DNA of 64,000 nucleotides from Streptomyces vinaceus (GTDB lineage Bacteria; Actinomycetota; Actinomycetes; Streptomycetales; Streptomycetaceae), in assembly GCF_008704935.1 (NCBI RefSeq), contig NZ_CP023692.1, positions 1,426,001 through 1,490,000 of the forward strand, written 5' to 3'. Under the pieces are notes generated by a model. The model worked only from the letters and a program-made list of their open reading frames with translations, was not told where the DNA came from and made no database searches. Each line of letters begins with the position of its first letter. Position 1 is the first letter of the stretch. A program made the position numbers and the translations under genes. This document shows, one piece after another, positions 1 to 7,273 of the stretch.

Positions 1-1310
1 TAGGCCGGGAGATCGAGCCCGGTGTAGATCTGGTTGAGCACGGTGGGCAGCAGGGCCTGGGCGGTGGTGCGGCCGTCCGGGGCCACGGTCAGGTTGGTCC
101 AGATGACGAGCGTGACGTCGTTGGCCGGGTCGTGGCCCATGAAGGAGTTGAAGCCCGGGAGTTCACCGCCGTGGTAGTACAGCTCGATGTTCCGGCCGAG
201 GTGCTGGTAGGCGATGCCGTAGCCGTACTTCTGGCCGTCGGGAGCCGCCGGGTTCTCCGCCTGCGGGCTGTGCAGCCACTGCCGCTGGGACGCCGGGTCC
301 AGCACCGTGCCCCTCACCAGGGCGCGGATCCAGGTGGCCAGGTCGTCCGCGGTGGATACGGCCCCGCCCGCCGCGCCGGCGTAGGAGGGGTTCTGGCGCG
401 TGTAGTCCAGGGGCTTCAGCTTCCCGGACTCCGCCGCCTCGCGGATGGCGGCGGGGTAGGGGTCGTCGGCCAGGGCGTAGACCGAGCCGCCGTACATGTA
501 GCCGTGCGCGGCGGGCTCGGGCAGGGAGCGGTCGTCGGCGGCCGGCAGTGACGTCCCCTTCAGCCCGAGCGGGGTGAAGAGCCGGTCCCGCAACTGCTGG
601 GCCAGGGGCCGGCCTCCGGCCTTCTCGGCGACCAGGCCCAGCAGGACGTAGTTGGTGTTGCTGTACTCGTAGGACGCTCCGGGGGCGAAGTTCGGCGGGT
701 GCCGGAAGGCGATGTCCAGCATCTGCTGCGGGGTCCGGGCCTTGCCCGGGTCGGCGTCCAGTGCGGTCGCGAGTTCGGGTGCGCCGGTGTAGTTGTAGAG
801 CCCGCTGCGCATCTTCAGCAGCTGGGCGAGGGTGATGTGGGCGCCACCCGGCACTCCGGGGACGTAGGCGGAGACCGGGTCGGTCAGCCGCAGCTTGCCC
901 TCCTGGGCGAGGAGCATGATCAGCGCCGCCGTCATGGTCTTGGTGTTGGAGGCGATCCGGAAGTGGTCGCTCGTCCGCGGCGGCGTGGTGCTGCCCCGCT
1001 CGGACGTGCCGACGATCGCCCGGTACGTGCCCTGCGGGGTGCGGAGCAGCACCACGGCGCCGGGCACCGACAGCTTCTTCGCCGCGCGCTCGACGGTGGC
1101 CTGGAAGGCAGCCGGCTCGATCGGTTTCAGGGGCGGGGGGATCCGGGTGGGGGCGGGGGCGGTCATCGTCGCCGCGGGGACGGGGGCGGGCGAGGGGTCG
1201 GCGAGTGCCGGGGCGGCGGACGGAGCGAGCGGAAGGCCGGCGCCCGCGATCAGCAGGGCCGCACAAGGTGCCAGCAGGGCCGTGTTCCGGCGTGCTCGGG
1301 AGGTCCTCAT
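1..1310 (-). CDS. Secreted serine hydrolase, class C beta-lactamase / R61-type DD-carboxypeptidase family (3' end cut by window)
   Basis: Extracytoplasmic penicillin-recognising serine hydrolase, likely a D-alanyl-D-alanine carboxypeptidase or esterase acting on cell-wall peptides. About 436 codons are visible and the C-terminus lies outside the window. An Arg-rich start followed by an Ala/Leu-rich stretch (residues 1-36) is a signal peptide. The three catalytic motifs of the family are present: SNTK near residue 121 (SxxK nucleophile and base), YSN near 216 (YxN) and HGG near 380 (HxG). The stretch MRSGLYNYT resembles Streptomyces R61 DD-peptidase from memory. The start is the ATG at 1310; a GTG at 1314 is in another frame. 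Substrate cannot be told from sequence. It could equally be annotated as a beta-lactamase-class serine hydrolase. Confidence 0.88.
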   Translation of the reverse strand, partial: MRTSRARRNTALLAPCAALLIAGAGLPLAPSAAPALADPSPAPVPAATMTAPAPTRIPPPLKPIEPAAFQATVERAAKKLSVPGAVVLLRTPQGTYRAIVGTSERGSTTPPRTSDHFRIASNTKTMTAALIMLLAQEGKLRLTDPVSAYVPGVPGGAHITLAQLLKMRSGLYNYTGAPELATALDADPGKARTPQQMLDIAFRHPPNFAPGASYEYSNTNYVLLGLVAEKAGGRPLAQQLRDRLFTPLGLKGTSLPAADDRSLPEPAAHGYMYGGSVYALADDPYPAAIREAAESGKLKPLDYTRQNPSYAGAAGGAVSTADDLATWIRALVRGTVLDPASQRQWLHSPQAENPAAPDGQKYGYGIAYQHLGRNIELYYHGGELPGFNSFMGHDPANDVTLVIWTNLTVAPDGRTTAQALLPTVLNQIYTGLDLPA

Positions 1311-1387
1311 GCACTCACCCCAACCCGATATGGGCAGAATCACCCAATTTTAGCAGCGCTGTCGGAGGCGGGCCGCGCCGGACCGTT

Positions 1388-2098
1388 TCAGGCGGTGTGC
1401 AGCCAGACCCGGAGGGGGCCCAGCGGGGCGAACCCGTGGCGAAGGGCCGTGTCCAGGTCCTCCCCGGACTCGTAGCCGACCACCGCGTGGCCGGGCCACA
1501 GACCCGCGACCGCCGCGAGGGCACCCGACCAGGCCTCGTCGCCGGGGGTGCCGTCCGCCGCGAAGACGTTGGAGAGGCCGACGACGGCGCCCGTACGGTG
1601 GGCGGCGGCCCCGGCCACGACGCGCCCGTCACCCGACCGCCCGGCGAGGAAGGCGATCTCCGGCGTGAGCAGGCCCGGGTGGAACGGGCCCGTACCCTCC
1701 CCGCCGCCGCTCCACGCCGCCTCCCAGACGGCCAGCTCGCCGGGGTCGGCGACACGGGTCCAGGCGAGGACGGACGCGGCCGGGGCGGGGGCGTGCGCCG
1801 GCCGGTGGATCCACTCGGCGCCGAACAGCACCTCGAAGCCGGCGGGAGCCAGGTCCAGGGCGGCGAAGCTGTCCTTGACCGAACAGCCCGGGGACCGCGT
1901 GTCCATGCCGGCCAGCAGGCCGCCCGCCGAGGCTTGCGGCGTCAGGGTCACGCCGTCCGGGTAGTACGGCGGGGTGCGGTGCGCGCTGGTCCAGGCGTCG
2001 GCGGTGAAGGTCCCGCCGCCGCTGACCGCCGCGCACCATTCGGCGTTGTTGCGTACCGCCGCGCGCAGCAGTTCCGGGGTGTCCGGTCCGGTGATCAT
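1388..2098 (-). CDS. Unrecognised protein with weak GNAT-like features
   Basis: A 236-residue soluble protein starting M-I-T-G-P-D-T-P-E-L-L. Codon bias is that of a real gene. The second half (VVAGAAAHRTGAVVGLSNVF, then a Gly-rich segment) resembles the acetyl-CoA-binding core of GNAT acetyltransferases, so a diverged N-acetyltransferase is possible but not shown. I chose the ATG at 2098 because AGGA lies 8 nt upstream; an in-frame ATG at 2122 has no ribosome site and would leave 11 bp to the divergent GNAT gene at 2134. The divergent placement beside a clear GNAT gene is compatible with a small acetyltransferase pair. No function is assigned. Confidence 0.72.
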   Translation of the reverse strand: MITGPDTPELLRAAVRNNAEWCAAVSGGGTFTADAWTSAHRTPPYYPDGVTLTPQASAGGLLAGMDTRSPGCSVKDSFAALDLAPAGFEVLFGAEWIHRPAHAPAPAASVLAWTRVADPGELAVWEAAWSGGGEGTGPFHPGLLTPEIAFLAGRSGDGRVVAGAAAHRTGAVVGLSNVFAADGTPGDEAWSGALAAVAGLWPGHAVVGYESGEDLDTALRHGFAPLGPLRVWLHTA

Positions 2099-2133
2099 GC
2101 CGGGGATCCTGCCACAGCTCATAGCCTGGGCGG

Positions 2134-2697
2134 ATGTCCTTTTCCACGTACCTCCGCGAGGGGGAGCACGTCGGGCTGCGGCCCTTCCGGCTCGCCGACG
2201 GCCCCGAGTTCACCGCACGGGTGCACGAGAGCCGGCACCTGCACCACCCCTGGCTGAACCCGCCCGCGACGATCGAGGAGTACGAGGCGTACGCGACCCC
2301 GCTCATCGAGGCGGCCGGCCGGGTGGGCTTCCTGGTCTGCGAGCGCGGGACCGGGGCCATCGCGGGCTTCGTCAACGTCAACAACATCGTCTACGGGGCC
2401 TTCGACTGCGGGGCCCTCGGCTACGGCGCCTTCGCGCACTCCGCCGGGCGGGGCCTGTTCCGGGAGGCGCTGCGGCTCGTGGTGGCGCACGCCTTCACCC
2501 CCGGGGGCGGGGGCGGTGGCGGCCTGGGGCTGCACCGGCTGGAGGCCAACATCCAGCCGGGCAACGCGGCCTCCCTCGCGCTGGTCCGCGGGGCCGGGTT
2601 CCGGAAGGAGGGGTTCTCGCCGGACTTCCTCTTCGTCGACGGGGCCTGGCGGGACCACGAGCGCTGGGCGATCACCGCCGACATGCCCGTCGCGTAG
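2134..2697 (+). CDS. GNAT family N-acetyltransferase (RimJ/RimL-like)
   Basis: A 187-residue GNAT acetyltransferase transferring an acetyl group from acetyl-CoA to an amine, either a protein N-terminus or a small molecule. The layout is that of the RimJ/RimL group: N-terminal LRPFRLADGPEFTARV, central strand GAIAGFVNVNNIVYGAF, an acetyl-CoA loop region with a run of seven or eight glycines (SerGly-rich insertion near residues 125-133) in place of the usual Q/RxxGxG/A spacing, and the C-terminal LEANIQPGNAASLALVRGAGFRKEGF, which is the family hallmark (N-x-x-S-x-x-x-x-x-x-x-G-F). The glycine run is unusual and may be a slippage expansion. Divergent from the gene ending at 1388. Confidence 0.9.
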   Translation: MSFSTYLREGEHVGLRPFRLADGPEFTARVHESRHLHHPWLNPPATIEEYEAYATPLIEAAGRVGFLVCERGTGAIAGFVNVNNIVYGAFDCGALGYGAFAHSAGRGLFREALRLVVAHAFTPGGGGGGGLGLHRLEANIQPGNAASLALVRGAGFRKEGFSPDFLFVDGAWRDHERWAITADMPVA

Positions 2698-2786
2698 CGC
2701 TCCGGCCAGGGCTTTGCGTAATCCTGACCGGTGGTGATCCGCGGAACCCCTGTGCACCGGCCGCCCCTGCGTGTTCCATTTCCTCC

Positions 2787-4754
2787 ATGGCCACCACCGT
2801 CCGCCGCGCCGTACTGAACCTGCCCGCAGCCCCGTTGGGCCCCGAGAACCCTCTGCCCGTCCTGCGCGCACCCGCCGACGCGCACACCCTCGACGAGCGG
2901 TCGCGCGAGGGCCTGCCGCGCGACATGGCCCGGCAGATCGGGTACGAGCCGCTGCGCTCGCTGCTGCCCGTACGGCTGCGGGACGGATACCGACGGCGCC
3001 GGCAGGAGCGCGAGTTCGAGGCCGTCGTCCTGGAGAACGCGCACCTGCGGGTCACCGTGCTGCCCGGGCTCGGCGGCCGCGTCCACTCCCTCGTGCACGT
3101 GCCCACCGGCCGTGAACTCCTCTACCGCAACCCGGTGTTCCAGCCCGCCAACTTCGCCCTCAACGGCGCCTGGTTCTCGGGCGGCATCGAGTGGAACATC
3201 GGCGCCACCGGCCACACCACCCTCTCCTGCGCCCCGCTGCACGCCGCGCTCGTCCCGGCACCCGACGGGGGCGTGATGGTCCGGCTGTGGGAGTGGGAGC
3301 GCCTGCGCGACCTGCCCTTCCAGGTGGACCTGTGGCTGCCGGGGGACTCCGAGTTCCTCTACGTCGGCGTCCGCGTCCGCAATCCCCACGAGCGGCCCGC
3401 CCCCGTCTACTGGTGGTCCAACATCGCCGTCCCGGAGGACCCCGGCACCCGCGTCCTCGCCCCCGCCGACGAGGCCTGGCACTTCGGGTACGAGCGGTCG
3501 CTGCGCCGGATCCCCGTGCCGCGGTGGGAGGACCAGGACCGTACGTACCCGCTGCGCAGCGAGTACCCGGCCGACTTCTTCTACGAGGTCCCGGAGGGGA
3601 CCCGGCCGTGGATCGCCTCGCTGGACGCCGGGGGGCGCGGGCTCGTCCAGACGTCCACGGCCCGGCTGCTCGGGCGCAAGCTGTTCGTCTGGGGCTCGGG
3701 GGAAGGCGGCCGGCGCTGGCAGGAGTGGCTGACCGAGCCCGGAACGGGGGGCTACGCCGAGATCCAGGCCGGGCTCGCGCGGACCCAGCTGGAGCACGTA
3801 CGGCTGGAGGCCGGGGCGGAGTTCAGCTGGCTGGAGGCGTACGGACCGCTGGCCGCGGACCCGGGGCCGGTGCACGGCCCCGACTGGGCGGCCGCGCGCG
3901 GCGCCGCGGAGGCGGCCCTGGCCGCGGCCCTGCCCCCGGAGCGGGTCGAGGAGGCGTACGGGGCGTGGCGCGGGTGCGCCGACACGGAACCCGGGGAGCG
4001 GCTGGCGACGGGCTCGGGCTGGGGCGCGCTGGAGGTGCTGTGCGGCGGGTTCGAGCTGCCCGGCACCCCGTTCGAGGAAGCGGGGCTCGGCGAGGCCCAG
4101 GCGCCCTGGCTGGAGCTGTGGCGCACCGGGGTCTTCCCCGCGCCGCGCAGGGTGGCGCCGCCGGGGCCCAGCCTGGTCGCCCCGCACTGGCGGGACATGC
4201 TGGAGACGGCTCCGGCGGATCCGCTGACCGAGTACCACCTGGGCGTGGCCCAGTGGCACGCGGGCGACGTCGCGCAGGCGGTGCGCAGCTGGGAGCGGGG
4301 GCTGGCGCTGGCGCCCTCGCGGTGGCCGCTGCTGCGCTGCCTGGCGGTGGCGGACGCGCTGGCCGGGGACCCGGCGCGGGCGGCGCAGCGGTACGCCGAG
4401 GCCTTCGAGGACCTGGCCGAGGAGAGCCGGGGCGGGGAGCAGTGGACGGCCGCGGAGTCGGCGCTGGGGCGGGAGGCGATGACGACGCTGCTGGCGGCAG
4501 GCCGGCTGCCGGCGGCGCGGGCGGTGTGGGACCGGCTGCGGCCGGCGCTGCGCGAGGAGGGCCGCTTCCGGCTGCTGGCCGCGCGGCTGCTGGCGGCGGA
4601 GGGGCACGTGGGCGCGGCCCGCCGGGTGTTCGAGGACGGATTCGAACTCCCGGACCTCCGTGAGGGCGACGAGATCCTGTCGGAGGTCTGGTCCCGCATA
4701 ACGCACCGGCCGCTCCCCGCGACGTACAACTTCCGCATGCGCCCGCCGACGTAG
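2787..4754 (+). CDS. DUF5107 (aldose-epimerase-like) protein with C-terminal TPR repeats
   Basis: A 655-residue cytoplasmic protein. Residues about 45-400 have the DUF5107 signature: NAHLRVTVLPGLGGRVHSL, ELLYRNPVFQ, WFSGGIEWNIGATGH and WWSNIAVP, a galactose-mutarotase-like beta-sandwich seen next to sugar metabolism genes. The last 200 residues (YHLGVAQWHAGDVAQAVRSW and following) are TPR helices. The family is thought to bind or process carbohydrates but the reaction is not established. The start is the ATG at 2787, the first in-frame ATG after the upstream stop; the sequence just before it (TTTCCTCC) has no clear ribosome site. It ends in a convergent arrangement with the GDSL gene, with a hairpin between. 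Confidence 0.85.
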   Translation: MATTVRRAVLNLPAAPLGPENPLPVLRAPADAHTLDERSREGLPRDMARQIGYEPLRSLLPVRLRDGYRRRRQEREFEAVVLENAHLRVTVLPGLGGRVHSLVHVPTGRELLYRNPVFQPANFALNGAWFSGGIEWNIGATGHTTLSCAPLHAALVPAPDGGVMVRLWEWERLRDLPFQVDLWLPGDSEFLYVGVRVRNPHERPAPVYWWSNIAVPEDPGTRVLAPADEAWHFGYERSLRRIPVPRWEDQDRTYPLRSEYPADFFYEVPEGTRPWIASLDAGGRGLVQTSTARLLGRKLFVWGSGEGGRRWQEWLTEPGTGGYAEIQAGLARTQLEHVRLEAGAEFSWLEAYGPLAADPGPVHGPDWAAARGAAEAALAAALPPERVEEAYGAWRGCADTEPGERLATGSGWGALEVLCGGFELPGTPFEEAGLGEAQAPWLELWRTGVFPAPRRVAPPGPSLVAPHWRDMLETAPADPLTEYHLGVAQWHAGDVAQAVRSWERGLALAPSRWPLLRCLAVADALAGDPARAAQRYAEAFEDLAEESRGGEQWTAAESALGREAMTTLLAAGRLPAARAVWDRLRPALREEGRFRLLAARLLAAEGHVGAARRVFEDGFELPDLREGDEILSEVWSRITHRPLPATYNFRMRPPT

Positions 4755-4782
4755 GCCCACGGCCCCAGGGGGGACCGTGGGC
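4755..4782. terminator. Hairpin between convergent genes, probable bidirectional terminator
   Basis: GCCCACGG at 4755-4762 pairs perfectly with CCGTGGGC at 4775-4782 around a C/G-rich loop that can extend the stem. There is no T tract, as is common for Streptomyces terminators. It lies in the 43-bp gap between the DUF5107 stop and the GDSL stop. Confidence 0.6.
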
Positions 4783-4797
4783 GGGGGGCGTCGTTCG

Positions 4798-5769
4798 TCA
4801 GCGCGGCTCGATGGCGTCCAGGATGGCCGCTGCGACGTGGTCGGCGGCGTTGCGGTGGCCCTGGGCGTTGGGGTGCACGACGGCCGGGCGGCCCTGGTGG
4901 TCGAGGACCCCCTCGACCCACTTGCCGGCGTCACAGACGCTGTGGTCGCGGGTGGAGTCGTAGAGGTCGACGTACGTGGTGGAGCCGTGTGCGGCGGCCG
5001 ACTTCTCGATGGCCTTGTTGAGCGGTTCGAGGACGTCCCGGCGCAGCCAGTCCAGGTCGCCCCCGGTGATCGAGAGGAACTGCTGCGGGTTGTTGTAGCC
5101 GCACTTGGAGGTGGCCGCGGGGATGACCGTGGGGTAGCCGACGGCCAGGATCCTCGCGTGCGGGGCCCTTTGGTGGAGTGCGGCGAGCATCTCGCCGTAC
5201 TCCTCGCCCACCTTGGCCAGCCGGGCGGGGATGCTCGCGGCCAGTTCCTCCTTGCACGGAGTGCCCACGCCGCCGCTGCCCGAGCCCAGGAGCAGGCACT
5301 GCGTCAGGATGTCGGCGAACCCGATGCTGTTGCCGCCCGCGCCGACGGTGATCACGTCGGTGCCGGGCCCGACCGCCTCGGACTGCGGCGGAACCGGGGG
5401 GAAGGGGTAGTCCGGGTCCTCGGAGAAGGGCGGCAGGTGCCGCCCGATCGGCTCCTGGGCCCTGAAGGTGACGTCCTGGATCGTGGCGGCGCCGCAGCTG
5501 ACGTTGGTCAGCTCGATCAGCGAGCCCAAGTCCCGGTCGATGACCTGCGGGTACGACTGGTCGGTGCGCTCGCAGCCGTCGCGGGGGTACTCGAAGACGT
5601 CACCGGCGGCCGGGATGACCCCGGCGGTGTAGGAGTCGCCCAGGGCGACCCATTCGTAGGAGGCCGCGGCCGCGGGTTGCGCCCCGGCGAGTTGTACGGG
5701 GACCAGGGCTCCTGCGGTGAGAGCGGTGGCCGAACCGAGCAGGGCCAGACGAATGCGGAAGCTCGCCAC
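4798..5769 (-). CDS. Secreted SGNH/GDSL-type esterase or lipase
   Basis: A 323-residue exported lipase/esterase of the SGNH hydrolase superfamily. It has an N-terminal signal peptide ending around AQPAAAA (residue 36) and then block I, WVALGDSYTAG, with the nucleophilic Ser. Block III is GAGGNSIGF with the oxyanion Gly/Asn, and the C-terminal HPNAQGHRNAADHV provides the catalytic Asp/His region (here H-P-N). Paired cysteines (CERT, CGAAT, CLLLG, CKEE, CGYNN, CDAG) suggest disulfides, as in the S. coelicolor and S. rimosus secreted lipases. The start is GTG 5769, with GGAGGA 5-6 nt upstream. Likely acts outside the cell on acyl esters; the substrate is unknown. Confidence 0.9.
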   Translation of the reverse strand: MASFRIRLALLGSATALTAGALVPVQLAGAQPAAAASYEWVALGDSYTAGVIPAAGDVFEYPRDGCERTDQSYPQVIDRDLGSLIELTNVSCGAATIQDVTFRAQEPIGRHLPPFSEDPDYPFPPVPPQSEAVGPGTDVITVGAGGNSIGFADILTQCLLLGSGSGGVGTPCKEELAASIPARLAKVGEEYGEMLAALHQRAPHARILAVGYPTVIPAATSKCGYNNPQQFLSITGGDLDWLRRDVLEPLNKAIEKSAAAHGSTTYVDLYDSTRDHSVCDAGKWVEGVLDHQGRPAVVHPNAQGHRNAADHVAAAILDAIEPR

Positions 5770-6074
5770 GAATCCTCCAGAGATGGGGCGTTGTCAACGC
5801 TGTCAGCGCTACGACCATACGGAATCCGTCACTCCATGCACTAGATCGAATACGGACAGTCACGCGGCGAGGGGGTCCACGGGTCTCGCGCCGCGTTGGG
5901 CGCGCGTTCTGAACGGACATGTCCGTTTCGCTCGCCAAGATCTTCCGCCGGTGACGGATTCCGCGCGGCATGGGGGCCGTGAGGCGGGTGCGGTCGGCGC
6001 TCCCGAGACCCCAGCCGTCCCCTCCGCACGTACGGGTGTCCTGTTCGCGACCTTCCGCTCCCGCACGATCATGG
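5770..6074. other. Divergent intergenic region between GDSL lipase and radical SAM gene
   Basis: No convincing gene: the short reading frames here lack both codon bias and ribosome sites. It must hold the GDSL promoter (minus strand; a TTGACA-like hexamer near 5790 has no good -10 partner) and a 16-bp perfect palindrome at 5912-5927 described separately. The right edge runs into the LexA box of the radical SAM gene. Confidence 0.6.
5912..5927. promoter_or_regulatory. 16-bp perfect palindrome, candidate operator
   Basis: AACGGACATGTCCGTT is its own reverse complement over all 16 positions. It sits 143 bp upstream of the GDSL start and 193 bp upstream of the radical SAM start. Length and symmetry fit a dimeric repressor site (for example TetR-type), but no regulator gene lies next to it and the binding protein is unknown. 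Confidence 0.45.
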
Positions 6075-6092
6075 GAACGTTTGTTCTATTCT
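6075..6092 (+). promoter_or_regulatory. LexA (SOS) box overlapping a promoter -10
   Basis: GAACGTTTGTTC at 6075-6086 matches the Gram-positive/actinobacterial LexA consensus GAAC-N4-GTTC exactly. TATTCT at 6087-6092 directly follows and can serve as the -10, putting transcription start near 6099 and leaving a leader of about 20 nt with GGGAGG before the ATG at 6121. LexA bound here would cover the -10 region, the usual geometry of SOS repression. Confidence 0.8.
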
Positions 6093-6120
6093 CGGATCGA
6101 GAACACCGAGGGAGGCGCTC

Positions 6121-7161
6121 ATGCGCTGGGACAATCTGACGGACGGCCCTGGGGCCCCGGAGCAGTCGGGGGCGCTCTTCGGGGCGGCCTCCGTCGTCAC
6201 GCGGACCTTCGACACCCCCGAGTTCCGCGGGATCACCTTCCACGAGGTCCGCGCCCGCTCGGTCCTCAACCGGGTGCCCGGCGCCTCGCGCATGCCGTTC
6301 GAGTGGACGGTCAACCCGTACCGCGGGTGCAGCCACGCCTGCGTGTACTGCTTCGCCCGCAAGACGCACAGCTACCTCGACCTCGACACCGGCCTCGGAT
6401 TCGACTCCCAGATCGTCGTCAAGACCAACGCCCCCGAGGTGCTGCGCCGCGAACTCGCCGCGCCCCGATGGGCGGGCGCGCACATCGCGATGGGCACCAA
6501 CGTCGACTGCTACCAGCGCGCCGAGGGCCGCTACCGGCTGATGCCCGGGATCATCGAGGCCCTGTGCGACCGGGCCAACCCCTTCTCCATCCTCACCAAG
6601 GGAACGCTGATCCTGCGCGACCTCCCCCTCCTGCGGCGGGCCGCCGAGGTCACAGAGGTCGGCATCTGCGTCTCCGTCGGCTTCACGGACACCGACCTGT
6701 GGCGGACCGTCGAACCCGGGACGCCCTCCCCCGCCGCCCGGCTCGCCGCCGTACGGGCCCTCACCGGGGCCGGGATCGAGTGCGGGGTGCTGATGGCCCC
6801 GGTCATCCCCTTCCTCGGGGACTCCCCCGAGCAGCTGCGGGCCACCGTCCGGGCCGTCGCCGAGTCCGGGGCGACCTCCGTGACACCCCTGGTACTCCAT
6901 CTGCGGCCGGGCGCCCGCGAGTGGTTCACGGCGTGGCTGGGGGCCCACCACCCCCACCTCCTCCCGCGGTACGAGCGCATGTACGCGGGCGGCTCGTACG
7001 CACCCACCTGGTACCAGCGGCAGATCACGCGGCAAGTCCACCAGCTCGCCGCCGAATTCGGCATCGGACCCTCCCGGCGGGGCGCGGCCCGCAGGATCCC
7101 CGACGCCGGACGCACGGCCGGGCCCGCGCCCGCCGAACCCGTCCAGCTCAGCCTCTTGTGA
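6121..7161 (+). CDS. Radical SAM protein, Rv2578c / spore photoproduct lyase-like family
   Basis: A 346-residue radical SAM enzyme. The cluster motif C-SHA-C-VY-C (CxxxCxxC, about residues 71-78, after NPYRGC) binds a 4Fe-4S cluster and S-adenosylmethionine. The architecture and sequence (FEWTVNPYRGCSHACVYCFA, DFDSQIVVK-like strand, AHIAMGTNVDCYQRAEGRY) match the Rv2578c family, related to spore photoproduct lyase. The chemistry is unproven; the family is thought to act on nucleic acid. Supporting a repair role, the gene stands behind a perfect LexA box. From memory, Rv2578c is also among LexA-regulated genes of M. tuberculosis. The C-terminus is Arg/Pro/Ala-rich. Monocistronic. Start at ATG 6121 with GGGAGG 5 nt upstream. 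Confidence 0.9.
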   Translation: MRWDNLTDGPGAPEQSGALFGAASVVTRTFDTPEFRGITFHEVRARSVLNRVPGASRMPFEWTVNPYRGCSHACVYCFARKTHSYLDLDTGLGFDSQIVVKTNAPEVLRRELAAPRWAGAHIAMGTNVDCYQRAEGRYRLMPGIIEALCDRANPFSILTKGTLILRDLPLLRRAAEVTEVGICVSVGFTDTDLWRTVEPGTPSPAARLAAVRALTGAGIECGVLMAPVIPFLGDSPEQLRATVRAVAESGATSVTPLVLHLRPGAREWFTAWLGAHHPHLLPRYERMYAGGSYAPTWYQRQITRQVHQLAAEFGIGPSRRGAARRIPDAGRTAGPAPAEPVQLSLL

Positions 7162-7192
7162 CCTCGTACGGCCCCTGAAGGCTCATCACATC

Positions 7193-7209
7193 GGGCCAAT
7201 CAGTGGCCC
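7193..7209. repeat. Inverted repeat GGGCCA-N5-TGGCCC
   Basis: Six-base arms at 7193-7198 and 7204-7209, centred 73 bp upstream of the peptidase start and 40 bp after the radical SAM stop. It could be a weak terminator for the upstream gene or an operator for the downstream one. There is no T tract. Confidence 0.35.
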
Positions 7210-7273
7210 AATACCGCCTTCCGGGCGTGGTTTCCGGGACGATTCCGCCCAGAACCCTCGGCTGGGAGGCCCC

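Noticed and set aside
163..1314. A 383-residue frame starting at GTG 1314
   Set aside because: It is an Arg/Pro-rich shadow; the frame from ATG 1310 has a signal peptide and the SxxK, YxN and HxG motifs.
5841..6029. A 62-residue frame in the GDSL/radical SAM gap
   Set aside because: No ribosome site, poor codon bias, and it contains the palindrome; treated as non-coding.
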